Assembly (NCBI GenBank): GCA_001898935.1
Contig: MKVT01000020.1
Span: forward strand, 124,001 to 188,000
Direction of reading: 5' to 3'
DNA length: 64,000 nucleotides
DNA from: Paludibacter sp. 47-17
Lineage (GTDB): Bacteria; Bacteroidota; Bacteroidia; Bacteroidales; Paludibacteraceae
The notes beneath the pieces were generated by a model. It did no database searches and was not told the DNA's origin. It saw only the letters and a program-made list of their open reading frames with translations. Positions within the stretch are counted from its first letter, which is position 1. The number at the start of each line of letters is the position of its first letter. Below are positions 18,948 to 27,713 of this stretch, one piece after another. A program made the position numbers and the translations under genes.

Positions 18948-20288
18948 TTATTCCATCAGCAGCGAGATCGGATCGGCCAGATGATCGATAATTTGTTTCA
19001 TGAACCGGGCCGTTTCGCCGCCGTCGACCACGCGGTGGTCGACCGAGAGCGACAGTCCCAGTACGTTGCCCGCCACTACCTGGTGGTTTTTTACTACGGG
19101 TTGTTCCATGATACGGCCTACGCCGAGAATACCTACCTGTGGATAATTAATTACCGGCGTGCCGAAAATCCCGGCAATGGAGCCAAAATTGCTGATGGTA
19201 AAGGTGCCCCCTTTCATGTCGTCGAGCGTGAGTTTGCGGTCGCGGGCTTTGTCGGCAAAGGCGGTGATTTGCTGGGCGATTTCAAATAAACTGAGCCGGT
19301 CGGCATTACGGATTACCGGCACCACCAAGCCTTCGGGAGTATCCATGGCAATGCCGATATTGTACTGGTTTTTGTAGATCATCCGGTTGTTCTCCATGTC
19401 CATCTGCGCATTCATGATACGATGATGCTTGAGGGCCAGTACCGTAGCTTTGACAATAAAAGGCAGGTAAGTGAGTTTGGTATTCCGTTCGGCGTACTTT
19501 TGTTTATAATTATTCCGGATGGCGATCAGTTCCGAAATCTCCACTTCTTCGACTATGGTGACGTGGGCCGCGTTATGCTTGGAGTTGAGCATGTTACGGG
19601 CAATGGTTTTGCGCAGCTGGGTGAGCGGCTCGTAAGTCACATCGTCGGCATCCCAGAGTTGGGCCATCCATGTTTTTTCGGCCGGGCTGCTGCTCACGGC
19701 TACTTTTTCGAGGTCGTCGCGGGTGATGCGGCCGCCGGGGCCGGTACCGTTTATTTTGCGGATATCGATGCCCATTTCGCGGGCGATGGAGCGAACGTGC
19801 GGGGTTGCAAATACTTTACGCCCCGAAGGGATGTATTCGCGTTCGGGACTGGCGGGAAGAGGAGCGTGGCGTGCCGGACTGCCTGCTGTTGCCCATGGCC
19901 GGCCGGCCGTAGCGGCGGCTTTTTCGTCGCTGGCGGCGATTACCCCTTCTGCTCCGGCACTTTCGAGGGTGCCGACTACGCCGGCTACTTCCTCCTCCTC
20001 ATCGTCCATCAAATGTCCCGAAGCCATTTCAACCGGAGTCAGCGCCTCGTCTTCACCTTCCACCTGAATTTCGGCCAAGGGCTCGCCCACGTGAATCACA
20101 TCGCCGGGCTTTCCGAAGATCTTCAGCACGATGCCGGTTCGGGGCGACGGAATATCGGCCGTCACCTTATCGGTTTCCATACTCACCAGCAAGTCGCCTG
20201 CCTTCACAGCCTGACCTTCCTGTACGTAAATCTCATGAATGGTACCTTCTTCAAGGCCTTCGCCAATATCGGGAAATCTGAATATCAT
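18948..20288 (-). CDS. 2-oxoacid dehydrogenase E2 (dihydrolipoyl acyltransferase)
   Basis: Core subunit, 446 residues, that transfers the acyl group from lipoate to CoA. Domains in order: one lipoyl domain at 1-78 with lipoyl lysine K41 (METDKVTADI); an acidic, alanine-rich linker; the subunit-binding domain at about 157-196 (FATPHVRSIAREMGIDI ... GPGGRITRDDL); and the catalytic domain from about 215, with active-site DHRVVDGG near 417. It is the last gene of the E1alpha-E1beta-E2 operon, 70 bases after E1beta. The sequence does not decide between pyruvate and branched-chain 2-oxoacids; no E3 (lipoamide dehydrogenase) gene is adjacent and must be supplied elsewhere. Confidence 0.93.
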   Translation of the reverse strand: MIFRFPDIGEGLEEGTIHEIYVQEGQAVKAGDLLVSMETDKVTADIPSPRTGIVLKIFGKPGDVIHVGEPLAEIQVEGEDEALTPVEMASGHLMDDEEEEVAGVVGTLESAGAEGVIAASDEKAAATAGRPWATAGSPARHAPLPASPEREYIPSGRKVFATPHVRSIAREMGIDIRKINGTGPGGRITRDDLEKVAVSSSPAEKTWMAQLWDADDVTYEPLTQLRKTIARNMLNSKHNAAHVTIVEEVEISELIAIRNNYKQKYAERNTKLTYLPFIVKATVLALKHHRIMNAQMDMENNRMIYKNQYNIGIAMDTPEGLVVPVIRNADRLSLFEIAQQITAFADKARDRKLTLDDMKGGTFTISNFGSIAGIFGTPVINYPQVGILGVGRIMEQPVVKNHQVVAGNVLGLSLSVDHRVVDGGETARFMKQIIDHLADPISLLME

Positions 20289-20358
20289 ATCAATTATTGC
20301 TTATTACTTGTGAATGAGGGTCTGTCTTAATCGTTGCCGGCATCTGTATGATTGATTG

Positions 20359-21336
20359 TTAATAATTTATAATTGAGATTGTTTCATACAGGATTCGCTC
20401 TGGCGTCACCAGGTAATATTTCTCTCCCTGCGCCAGCGGTACTATCGTGTCGAAGCCCATTACGCGGCGAGGCGGTGCCTCGAGCGATAAGAAGGCTTCT
20501 TCGTTGGCAATGGTTACCAGTTCTGAACCTACGCTGAACGATTGCGGAGCCTCGGCTACAATCAATACGCGGCCCGTTTTGCGAATGGAAGCGCCTACGG
20601 TCTCACGATCGATCGGATAAATAGTGCGCAAATCGACAATCTCCACCAAAATTCCTTCGGCTTTGGCCATCTCGGCGGCCTTCTGGCATTCGCGAATCAA
20701 GGCGCCGAACGAAACAATGGTGATGTCCGAACCTTCCTGCACTACCTTGGCCTTGCCGATGGGAATGCTGAATTTCTCGTCCGACACTTCTTGTTTTATA
20801 GCCCGGTAGATGCGTTTGGGCTCCATGAAAATCACCGGATCGTCGGTCTCGATGGCCGAGATCATCAGGCCCTTGGCATCGTGCGGGGTAGAGGGTACCA
20901 CCACTTTCAATCCGGGGATGTGTGCGTAGAGCGACTCGGGACTCTCCGAATGGTGCTCGATGGCGTTGATGGCTCCTCCGTAGGGGAAGCGGATCACCAT
21001 CGGCGCTTTGTACAGTCCGCGGGTACGGTTGTTCATGCGCGATACATTCGAGATAATTTGATTGAAAGCAGGGTAGGTGAATCCGTCAAACTGCAGTTCC
21101 ACTACAGGACGTAGTCCGGCCATGGCCATGCCGAGTCCCGTGCCCACGATAGCCGATTCGGCCAGGGGAGAATCGAACACCCGGTCGGCGCCGTATTTCT
21201 TTTGCAGTCCTTCGGTTACGCGGAACACACCGCCTTCCACTCCCACATCTTCGCCAAACATCACTATCGACCGGTCTTCGGCCAGCTTTATATCGAAGGC
21301 GTTATTAAGCGCCTGTACCATATTCATTACACTCAT
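20359..21336 (-). CDS. 2-oxoacid dehydrogenase E1 beta subunit
   Basis: The 325-residue thiamine-dependent E1 beta subunit. A longer frame begins at a TTG (21354), but ATG 21336 has AAGGAGG seven bases upstream and overlaps the E1alpha stop as ATGA, so I use it. Typical blocks are MFGEDVGVEGGVFRVTEGL, FDSPLAESAIVGTGLGMA, VVVPSTPHDAKGLM and VDLRTIYPIDRETV. It pairs with E1alpha in an alpha2beta2 tetramer that decarboxylates the 2-oxoacid and acylates E2 lipoate. Confidence 0.93.
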   Translation of the reverse strand: MSVMNMVQALNNAFDIKLAEDRSIVMFGEDVGVEGGVFRVTEGLQKKYGADRVFDSPLAESAIVGTGLGMAMAGLRPVVELQFDGFTYPAFNQIISNVSRMNNRTRGLYKAPMVIRFPYGGAINAIEHHSESPESLYAHIPGLKVVVPSTPHDAKGLMISAIETDDPVIFMEPKRIYRAIKQEVSDEKFSIPIGKAKVVQEGSDITIVSFGALIRECQKAAEMAKAEGILVEIVDLRTIYPIDRETVGASIRKTGRVLIVAEAPQSFSVGSELVTIANEEAFLSLEAPPRRVMGFDTIVPLAQGEKYYLVTPERILYETISIINY

Positions 21337-22478
21337 CGGCGGGCCTCCTTCCAACGTAAAAATTCTTCATACTCTGCTTTTTGTCGCGCCAGTTCGTCGG
21401 GCATCTCTACATACATGTGCCTGAACACATCGTTGAGCTCATAAGCCCGGAAGGTTTCGGCCGCTATGAACTGCCGGTCGACTTCTTCTTTGTACGATTC
21501 GATCAGGGCTGCTTCACCGGCAAGCCAATCGGCTTGCACTCCTTTGTCCTCCTTTGAGCCCGCCGCATCTGTATCCATCAGGCCGATGCCGGTATGTTCC
21601 ATATACTTTTTTAACCGGAGCAGCGGATCTTTCGCATCCCACGATTTTTCTTCTTCTTTCGTGCGGTATTTCGACGGATCGTCGGAAGTGGTATGCGCGC
21701 CTTTGCGATAGGTATAAGCTTCGATCAACACCGGACCTTTGCCTTCACGCGCCCACCGGGCTGCTTCCTGATAGGCCTTGTACATGGCGAAAAAGTCGTT
21801 TCCGTCCACCTTGATACCCGGCATCCCAAAGGCCACCGACTTCACTGCCAGGTTGACGGAGCGGGTTTGCCGTTGTACCGGCACCGAAATAGCATACTGA
21901 TTGTTCTGGATGGTAAACACTACCGGCACCTGCCACACCGCCGCGAAATTGAGCGCTTCGCTGAAATCGCCTTCCGACGTACCGCCATCGCCGATGAAGG
22001 GAAACACCACCTCGTCTTTTTGGTTGTATTTTACCTCGTAAGCAATACCCGTGGCGTGCAGCAACTGCGAACCAATGGGCACACAAATCGGCAATACGTG
22101 ATGAGCGTTTTTGAAATTGCTGCCCTCTTCGTTCCCCAGGTAATACAGGAAAATCTCGGTGAGCGACACCCCCTTAGCCAGCATGATGGCCATTTCGCGG
22201 AAAGCCGGCACCAGCCAGTCGTCGCGCCTGATCACCATGCCTGCCGCCGCCTGAATCGCTTCCTGTCCCAGAATGGGCGGATAGGTAAACATACGCCCCT
22301 GTCGCTGGTACGACACCGCCATCAGATCGGCCGTACGCGCAAACAACATGGTTTGATAAGCTTTCCGGATGGCTTCCGGACTCAGCTCCGGCATATAATC
22401 GGGAGTGATTATTCTTCCCTCATCATCGATAATGCGAAAAATCCTGTCTTCCGCTGGATTAAAATCGTTAAATATCAT
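21333..22478 (-). CDS. 2-oxoacid dehydrogenase E1 alpha subunit
   Basis: First gene of the operon, 381 residues. The thiamine-diphosphate motif is exact: GDG at 163-165, 26 residues, then NN at 192-193. Substrate-side blocks YPPILGQEAIQAAAG (66-80) and the phosphorylation-loop-like KGAHTTSDDPSKYR region (about 258-271) fit both PDH and branched-chain enzymes of this architecture. With E1beta and E2 it makes acyl-CoA plus NADH in the cytoplasm. No transcriptional regulator or lipoate gene accompanies it. Which 2-oxoacid is used remains open. Confidence 0.92.
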   Translation of the reverse strand: MIFNDFNPAEDRIFRIIDDEGRIITPDYMPELSPEAIRKAYQTMLFARTADLMAVSYQRQGRMFTYPPILGQEAIQAAAGMVIRRDDWLVPAFREMAIMLAKGVSLTEIFLYYLGNEEGSNFKNAHHVLPICVPIGSQLLHATGIAYEVKYNQKDEVVFPFIGDGGTSEGDFSEALNFAAVWQVPVVFTIQNNQYAISVPVQRQTRSVNLAVKSVAFGMPGIKVDGNDFFAMYKAYQEAARWAREGKGPVLIEAYTYRKGAHTTSDDPSKYRTKEEEKSWDAKDPLLRLKKYMEHTGIGLMDTDAAGSKEDKGVQADWLAGEAALIESYKEEVDRQFIAAETFRAYELNDVFRHMYVEMPDELARQKAEYEEFLRWKEARR

Positions 22479-22624
22479 TCAATCACGTTTATGTCGCCTA
22501 CTTGAAGTCGTACATCAACCGGGGTCAGCAGTTAACTGTACATACCGCTTGCAACTTTTTGGGCTTTTAGTGTAACAACGGGAAAGGAATTTGGTTCGAT
22601 GAAGGAGGGAGATGAGGATTGAAA

Positions 22625-22798
22625 TTAAATACTTCTCCTTTTCAAATGATCGTTCAGATTCTCCGCCTGAGACGATAACCAGGTCGGAATAGTATTGAAA
22701 GAATCCGGTATCTGCGGTGGAGGGTCGATAATTTTTTGACTGAAATTGCCCGAGCCGCCCAAAAGCACTTTAGTGATGTTTTGCAGGCCCCGGTACAT
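22625..22798 (-). CDS. 57-codon ORF, possible gene remnant
   Basis: The frame MYRGLQNITKVLLGG... ends HLKRRSI and has coding-like composition (GGGCGGCTCGGGC, then a proline-rich PPPQIPDSF), unlike the AT-rich DNA beyond its start. I do not recognise a family. It may be the tail of a lost gene, since the same frame is closed by a TGA only eight codons before the ATG. No TAnnTTTG element precedes it. Confidence 0.3.
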   Translation of the reverse strand: MYRGLQNITKVLLGGSGNFSQKIIDPPPQIPDSFNTIPTWLSSQAENLNDHLKRRSI

Positions 22799-23093
22799 AC
22801 GGGATAAACTATAATATTGTCATAACAATTATATTTATTTGTTAGGATTTGTTTGTATATTTGCGAAAACATATCGACTATAATATTTCCGGTATCTACA
22901 TACGCATTGAAAATGCCTTGTTTGTTGTAATAGGATTTTGTTCTCGATTGAACGGTGTGGTTAGGGGTGATGTGTAAACAATGTGTACTGTAGATGCAGA
23001 AGAAGGGAGTTGGGGATATCAACGTGTTATCAAACATGCCAAAAAGGAAACGGACATGGACACAAGTTAGAAAAATATGAAATTATTTTGTAC
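22799..23093. other. AT-rich non-coding stretch
   Basis: Between the small ORF and the broken barrel gene. It has an imperfect inverted repeat near 22812-22835 (ATTGT/ACAAT core) and a plus-strand TATATTTG at 22856-22863, a possible promoter. No convincing ORF is visible. Base composition differs from the flanking housekeeping genes. The stretch 22479-22624 likewise holds no gene I can support. Confidence 0.45.
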
Positions 23094-23649
23094 GTGAACA
23101 TACGTATATTTATAATCACACTTTTTCTTTTTGCGATACTCCATTTGATGGCTAAGAAGCAGAAAATTATAGGTTTAGGGATAAATAGTGAAATGTTGAA
23201 TGGAACAAAATATGCAGACCGGCATAGTTTTCTCTTATGAAAACCAATTATCCCGGCACAATGAATTTGAAGTAGATTTAAATCAGAGAAGTAGAAATCA
23301 ATATTTAACTGTCCCGATTGATGATGGAACTTATCCATTATCTCATATAAAGGAAAAGTATCTTAATCTACCTCTTTTATATAAGTTTTATTCTAAGGTC
23401 GTGAATGTTTCAACGGGCGTGACTGTGGATTATTTTGTCGGTTGGAAAGACTTAACTAAGCTGGGTAGTGTTGAATTAAGATCATATAGTATTAGTCCGA
23501 AACTCTATGTTGGATGGACATTGAAAGTAGGCAAAGCAATTAAGTTATCGCCGAGGTTTATTTTAGAACCTGAAATCTGGTTTAATCCACTATTTGATTA
23601 TGAATATTCCTATTCTGGGGTCGCTGTTAAACTGAAATATAAATTGTAA
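23094..23649 (+). pseudogene. Frameshifted outer-membrane beta-barrel protein
   Basis: Two frames together read as one PorT-like or opacity-type barrel. The first, from GTG 23094, gives a signal peptide (IRIFIITLFLFAILHLMA) and the first strand (KIIGLGINSEMLNGTKYAD), then stops at 23238-23240. The second (open to 23649) continues with TGIVFSYENQLSRHNEFEVD and further alternating strands, ending in the aromatic/hydrophobic SGVAVKLKYKL typical of barrel ends. The shift is about +1 and lies between 23190 and 23225, near a run of A. Either the gene is dead or the sequence has an error. It sits in an AT-rich island. Confidence 0.6.
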
Positions 23650-23751
23650 ATAGGGGGACTTGTTTTGACGTAGAACGTCCAGAACGCCCCAAGAGCAAAG
23701 CGAATGATTATGTAGGTTTTCCCATACACTGTCAAACTGGTGATGAAAGAT

Positions 23752-24642
23752 ATGAAAACACAATTATTTATTATAGTGAGTGTGCTGTTTGCGCAGCAAC
23801 TGCTAAAGGCACAAACAAGTTATATGCCTGTATTTGCCGATACAACGCGTTATTATTGGTCTATGCAAGGTATCGACGGTTCTTCCCATAGTTATTATGA
23901 TTATATTAGAAAAAATGATTCTATTATTATTCCTGCCTGTCTTTCTTATGATTCTCTTCTTGTCAATAAAACAAATTCTAAAATATGGGTAATGAAAGCC
24001 GATGGCTTCGGAAATCCGCTCGGAAAATTTTTAGTAATGGATTTGGATTTACAAGTAGGCGATCAATACACCGACCAACAAGGAATTATCCATACAGTTG
24101 ACAGTGTGTATAGCAATGCAAATCGTAAACATGTCCGATTTAAAAAAAAACACAATGTTGCGATTGTAATTAGCACTCCGGGTGGTGCTGTGGCAGTAGA
24201 CTCCCTACATTTTGAATTTATAGAAGGAGTAGGAAACAATATCTGTTTTGGTGAAGGAACGATTAGTAATCCTGCTATTACCTGGCTCCGGGTGCAATAC
24301 AAAGATGGGTTGTTGTCGTACGGGGTTCCTGAATGGTTTCCATGCTGGGATCAATATGTTGGATGTCAGACAGAAATAACGGAAATAACGGATAATAAAC
24401 TACGTCTGTCTCCTTCTCCTGCAATAAGCAAACTCCATGTGGAAATACCAAATACATGTAATCTGAATAATTTAGTCCTCAATATCTATGATATAAATGG
24501 GAAACAGCACTATACTTCGTCCCCGACTGACCGATCGACAGTGATTGATGTCAGCAAATTTACTTCAGGAGTCTATATTATGCAATTGAGAAATCAGGAT
24601 TTTAACGAAACAGTCAAATTTGTAAAATCACAACCGCGATGA
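23752..24642 (+). CDS. Secreted protein with type IX secretion C-terminal signal
   Basis: A 296-residue exported protein of unknown function. I place the start at ATG 23752 because it directly gives a signal peptide (MKTQLFIIVSVLFAQQLLKA); GTG 23740 and ATG 23743 are alternatives. The last 80 residues are a T9SS type A sorting domain: LRLSPSPAISKLHVEI, LNIYDINGKQ, SKFTSGVYIMQL and a final VKFVKSQPR. The middle part has no motif I recognise. It should cross the outer membrane through the type IX system and be released or anchored. It overlaps a 41-residue ORF by ATGA. Base composition is AT-rich compared with its neighbours. Confidence 0.75.
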   Translation: MKTQLFIIVSVLFAQQLLKAQTSYMPVFADTTRYYWSMQGIDGSSHSYYDYIRKNDSIIIPACLSYDSLLVNKTNSKIWVMKADGFGNPLGKFLVMDLDLQVGDQYTDQQGIIHTVDSVYSNANRKHVRFKKKHNVAIVISTPGGAVAVDSLHFEFIEGVGNNICFGEGTISNPAITWLRVQYKDGLLSYGVPEWFPCWDQYVGCQTEITEITDNKLRLSPSPAISKLHVEIPNTCNLNNLVLNIYDINGKQHYTSSPTDRSTVIDVSKFTSGVYIMQLRNQDFNETVKFVKSQPR

Positions 24643-24764
24643 AACGATTATTATTACTTTTACTGACAATCAGCTGCCTGCTTATCTCCACTCTTACAAT
24701 CCAGCAATTTCAAAATAGATCGGACCTGGCAGATATCCATCAGGTATTGTTTGGCGCGAGTTGA
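24639..24764 (+). CDS. Small exported protein (41 residues)
   Basis: ATG 24639 overlaps the stop of the T9SS cargo gene as ATGA, so translation could be coupled. The peptide starts KRLLLLLLTISCLLIS, a signal or lipoprotein sequence with cysteine 13, and ends VLFGAS. It may be a real small lipoprotein or the truncated start of a longer gene lost in the island. No homolog recognised. Confidence 0.4.
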   Translation: MKRLLLLLLTISCLLISTLTIQQFQNRSDLADIHQVLFGAS

Positions 24765-24908
24765 TTCATATAAATCAGCTTACACGGACGATTTCCGATT
24801 GCAGGAAGCCTAAATAATAGAGGAAGTATTTTATTATGCAAATTTAAGGATAGTGATCCGAAAAATTTGTTAACAACCAACCTCGTCTGATTTTTGCAGC
24901 CTCCCGGA

Positions 24909-24988
24909 ATGTAATACCTTCTCAACAGTTATTACACACCCTCCTCATAGCTTTGAAACAAGCTTGTAATACCTGCTACCTACTTTTG
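24909..24988 (+). promoter_or_regulatory. PhoB-box-like array and -7 element, beta-helix lipoprotein gene
   Basis: Six 8-mers start every 11 bases: ATGTAATA (24909), TCTCAACA (24920), ATTACACA (24931), TCCTCATA (24942), TTGAAACA (24953) and TTGTAATA (24964). Nine bases later comes TACTTTTG (24981-24988). The geometry, direct repeats one helical turn apart touching a promoter, is that of PhoB boxes. Same spacing at four other promoters nearby. Confidence 0.7.
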
Positions 24989-25024
24989 CACCGAAACTTA
25001 GTGTAAAAATTAAAGGTAAAAAAA

Positions 25025-26425
25025 ATGAGAAAATTATTTTTGAATTTCGCGGTGGTGTTAGTAACTGCAATGACAGTTTTTAGCGCGTGTGAAGAAAAAG
25101 TGGAAGTGGATCCGGATGCCGATCTGAAGGATTTCCCCAACGAAGTGATTGTTAAATCGGCTATCAAAGGTACCCGCAACTGGGTAAAGGACTCTGTATA
25201 TATTCTGATGGGACAGATCAATGTGGAAGGTACGCTCAATATCGCACCGGGAACTGTTGTAAAAGGCGATAAAGTAACTAAAGGAACGTTGGTGGTGGTG
25301 CCCGGAGGTAAAATGAATGCCGTAGGGACTGCCGCTCAGCCTATTGTATTTACGTCGCGTATGCCGGCCGGAGCTCGTAGCGCCGGCGACTGGGGTGGGG
25401 TGATCCTGGTCGGTAAAGGGCCCGTAAATCAGTCGAACGCAACGGTCGAAGGTTTGTCGAATCCGGTGGATTACGGTACAACCGCCATTCCTAACCGCGA
25501 CGAAAACGACAGCTCGGGTAAGCTGAAATATGTACGGATCGAATTCTCCGGTATTGCCCTGCAGCCCGATAAAGAAACCAATGGCTTGACGATGTGCGCC
25601 GTAGGTAAAGGAACCGAAATCTCGCATGTGCAGGTTTCGTTCGGTGGCGACGATGCATTCGAATGGTTTGGTGGAAATGTGAATGCCAAATACCTTATCG
25701 CTTACGCAATGGTTGACGATTGCTGGGATGTGGATTTCGGGTTCTCCGGAAAAGTACAGTTTGGTGTGAGCATTCGTAATCCTCGTACAGCCGACGTATC
25801 CGGATCGAACGGATTTGAGTCGGACAACGATGGTAGCGGTTCGGCTGCATCGCCCAAAACTTCCGGTGTTTTCTCGAATATGACGGTCATCGGTCCTTTC
25901 AAGACTACTGCCGATAAAGATGTAAACGCCAACTTTGCTGCGGGGATGCACCTGCGCCGCAATACTTCCATTTCGATTTTCAACTCGGTAATTGCCGGAT
26001 GGAATACGGCCGGACTGCTGCTCGACGCCACCACCACCTATGCTAATGCTACTGCCGGCGATATGGCGCTGCAAAATGTAGCCATCGTGGGAATCAAAGG
26101 TACTACGCTCAAAGGAGCTGCCAGCGTGACCGATGCTCAGGTTGCCGATTTCTTCAATACTGCTGCCTTTGGTAATAAATTGATCGCGACTGCCGCGGAT
26201 GCCGGTATCGAAAAGTCTTTCTACAATCCTAAAGCTACGGTTGGCACACCCGAAAGTTTCCTGCCGGCAACAGGTTCGCCTTTGCTGGGTGCCGGTTCGT
26301 TTGCGCATGCTAAACTGCAGGACTCGTTCTTCGATAAGTCGGCAACTTACATGGGCGCTTTCGGTACGACCGATTGGACCAAAGAGGCCTGGGTGAATTT
26401 TGATCCTCAAAATACTGTTTATTGA
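25025..26425 (+). CDS. Surface beta-helix lipoprotein of the phosphate block
   Basis: A 466-residue lipoprotein (VFSACEEK, cysteine 21) with right-handed beta-helix-like repeats: GTLNIAPGTVVKGDK, GKMNAVGTAAQPIVFTS, ISHVQVSFGGDDAFEWFGG, and GFESDNDGSGSA with clustered acidic residues that could bind metal. No catalytic signature is recognised. Its promoter has six 11-base-phased repeats, the longest array in the window, so it is probably the most strongly phosphate-regulated gene. Similar lipoproteins accompany TonB-dependent receptors in Bacteroidota, and the receptor at 32746-35520 carries the same promoter type. I infer a surface binding or degrading partner for uptake of a phosphorus compound; the ligand is unknown. 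A 450-codon antisense frame over this gene is a shadow. Confidence 0.75.
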   Translation: MRKLFLNFAVVLVTAMTVFSACEEKVEVDPDADLKDFPNEVIVKSAIKGTRNWVKDSVYILMGQINVEGTLNIAPGTVVKGDKVTKGTLVVVPGGKMNAVGTAAQPIVFTSRMPAGARSAGDWGGVILVGKGPVNQSNATVEGLSNPVDYGTTAIPNRDENDSSGKLKYVRIEFSGIALQPDKETNGLTMCAVGKGTEISHVQVSFGGDDAFEWFGGNVNAKYLIAYAMVDDCWDVDFGFSGKVQFGVSIRNPRTADVSGSNGFESDNDGSGSAASPKTSGVFSNMTVIGPFKTTADKDVNANFAAGMHLRRNTSISIFNSVIAGWNTAGLLLDATTTYANATAGDMALQNVAIVGIKGTTLKGAASVTDAQVADFFNTAAFGNKLIATAADAGIEKSFYNPKATVGTPESFLPATGSPLLGAGSFAHAKLQDSFFDKSATYMGAFGTTDWTKEAWVNFDPQNTVY

Positions 26426-26441
26426 GCATTATGAATCGAAT

Positions 26442-26492
26442 GTCAAGATTCAGGAACTGAGGGCTCATGACCCGCTCGTCCTGACTCTTGAC
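26442..26492 (+). terminator. Hairpin after the beta-helix lipoprotein gene
   Basis: GTCAAGA-TTCAGGA and TCCTGA-CTCTTGAC pair over 13 bases with one mismatch around a loop of about 22 bases. Only TTCC...TTT follows, so termination strength is uncertain. Confidence 0.5.
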
Positions 26493-26556
26493 TTCCTTTG
26501 TAACACATATTAAATTTCTTTCTGCTACTGGTTTTATCAGTGATAGCTGATTAAAT

Positions 26557-26575
26557 TTGTAGCAGAATTGTAATA
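26557..26575 (+). promoter_or_regulatory. Two PhoB-box-like repeats before the MORN gene
   Basis: TTGTAGCA (26557) and TTGTAATA (26568) are 11 bases apart, as in the neighbouring arrays. The position 9 bases downstream reads TTAAAACA, not TAnnTTTG, so the promoter is either different or weak. Confidence 0.45.
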
Positions 26576-26600
26576 TGTAATATTTTAAAACAGTATAATT

Positions 26601-27074
26601 ATGAAACACTGGATACTAATCGGCCTGATGACGGTGGCCGGAATGCTGACAGCACAGTCGCCCGAGAGTAAGATTGTTCAGAGCGACGGATTGTTTTTTA
26701 CCGATGCTACCCAGACCCGGCTTTATACCGGCGAATACCGCGAGTATTTCGACGATGGATCGCTGAAGGTGGAAATGAATATAAAAGACGGGAAGCCTGA
26801 AGGAGCTTATATCGTTTATTTCAGCAATGGCAAGCCCAACGAGGTGCGGGCGTATCGCAATGGTGAGTTTCATGGTACCTGGCGGACTTACAACGAAGCC
26901 GGATTGCTGATTGCCGAAGCCGAATACCGTAACAATAAAAAACACGGTACCTGGAAAGTGTGGGACGATTCGGGGGTGATGCGTTACGAAATGCGTTACA
27001 ACAACGGGAAGAAATCGGGGACCTGGTATATGTGGGACGAAAAGGGAAAACTGATTTCCGAAAAGAAATACTGA
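26601..27074 (+). CDS. Exported MORN-repeat protein (YwqK-like)
   Basis: A 157-residue protein with a signal peptide (LIGLMTVAGMLTAQ) followed by four to five MORN-type repeats of about 23 residues: GEYREYFDDGSLKVEM, GAYIVYFSNGKPNEVRAY, GTWRTYNEAGLLIAEAEY, GTWKVWDDSGVMRYEM and GTWYMWDEKGKLISEKKY. Such proteins are often labelled as antitoxins of YwqK type, but nothing here supports a toxin partner. It lies inside the phosphate block behind two TTGTARYA repeats. Function unknown; periplasmic or surface scaffold possible. Confidence 0.75.
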   Translation: MKHWILIGLMTVAGMLTAQSPESKIVQSDGLFFTDATQTRLYTGEYREYFDDGSLKVEMNIKDGKPEGAYIVYFSNGKPNEVRAYRNGEFHGTWRTYNEAGLLIAEAEYRNNKKHGTWKVWDDSGVMRYEMRYNNGKKSGTWYMWDEKGKLISEKKY

Positions 27075-27142
27075 CCTTAAACAGGAAGCCGGAAGTTGTT
27101 GAATAATCGATTAATTACCGGTGTTACATGTTTTTCATTTTA

Positions 27143-27189
27143 ATGTAGCACGAGAGTAATATCGTTGTAATACGGGTGCTTTACCTTTG
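27143..27189 (+). promoter_or_regulatory. PhoB-box-like array and -7 element of the 27213 gene
   Basis: ATGTAGCA (27143), GAGTAATA (27154) and TTGTAATA (27165) are in 11-base phase; 9 bases later TACCTTTG (27182-27189). GTGTTACA at 27121, two periods earlier, may be a further half site. Confidence 0.7.
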
Positions 27190-27212
27190 CATCAGATTAA
27201 AAAAAAGAAAAA

Positions 27213-27557
27213 ATGAAAAAGGTAATTCTTATCGCGCTGCTTTCGGTATTTGTTGTGAATGTTAGTATGATGGCTAAGGAAGCTGCTCCTGCCAAAAAAG
27301 CAGAAACAGCCGTTGTAACTTCCGTTTCGGAAATCAAAGGAATGGTATTCGACAAGTCGACCAAGGAAACCCTCGCCGGTGCATCGGTGCTTATCAACGG
27401 TAAAAAAGTATATACCGACCTCGACGGCAACTTCACAATTCCTGCAACTACAGGAAAATGTGAGCTCAAAATCAGCATGATCTCCTACGAAGATAAAGTG
27501 ATGACGGTGAACCTGAACGGACAATCGTCGCTCAAAATTGAATTGAACCAGCGTTAG
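27213..27557 (+). CDS. Small exported carboxypeptidase-regulatory-like domain protein
   Basis: A 114-residue protein with a signal peptide (about 1-22) and a single CarboxypepD_reg-like beta-sandwich: IKGMVFDKSTKETLAGASVL, TDLDGNFTIPA and LKISMISYEDKVMTVN. This module normally forms the N-terminus of TonB-dependent receptors, as in the receptor at 32746-35520; here it stands alone. The gene has a three-repeat PhoB-box-like promoter and is followed by a strong terminator, so it is monocistronic. It might interact with the receptor or TonB machinery at the periplasmic face; this is inference. Confidence 0.75.
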   Translation: MKKVILIALLSVFVVNVSMMAKEAAPAKKAETAVVTSVSEIKGMVFDKSTKETLAGASVLINGKKVYTDLDGNFTIPATTGKCELKISMISYEDKVMTVNLNGQSSLKIELNQR

Positions 27558-27634
27558 GAGCGAACAACGATACCTGCACGGTATCGGAACACCTGGGATA
27601 GGGAATTTTTAGGAAACAAATAGGTATAAAAATG

Positions 27635-27675
27635 GAAGTTGCAGTCATTCGAATGATTGCAACTTCTTTTTTATT
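27635..27675 (+). terminator. Strong terminator after the 27213 gene
   Basis: GAAGTTGCA-G-TCATT and AATGA-T-TGCAACTTC form a 14-pair stem with one mismatch, then TTTTTTATT on the plus strand. Confidence 0.85.
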
Positions 27676-27713
27676 GTCCTTGGTTCACCACTGTTTCGTT
27701 ATATTGTGTATTT

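Noticed and set aside
25058-26410. 450-codon antisense frame over the beta-helix lipoprotein
   Set aside because: It mirrors a clearly coding gene with signal sequence and promoter. The antisense peptide is rich in Arg, His and Ile without domain pattern, as expected of a shadow.
26601-27074. YwqK-type antitoxin of a toxin-antitoxin pair
   Set aside because: No toxin-like partner is adjacent; the protein has a signal peptide and sits among phosphate-regulated envelope genes.
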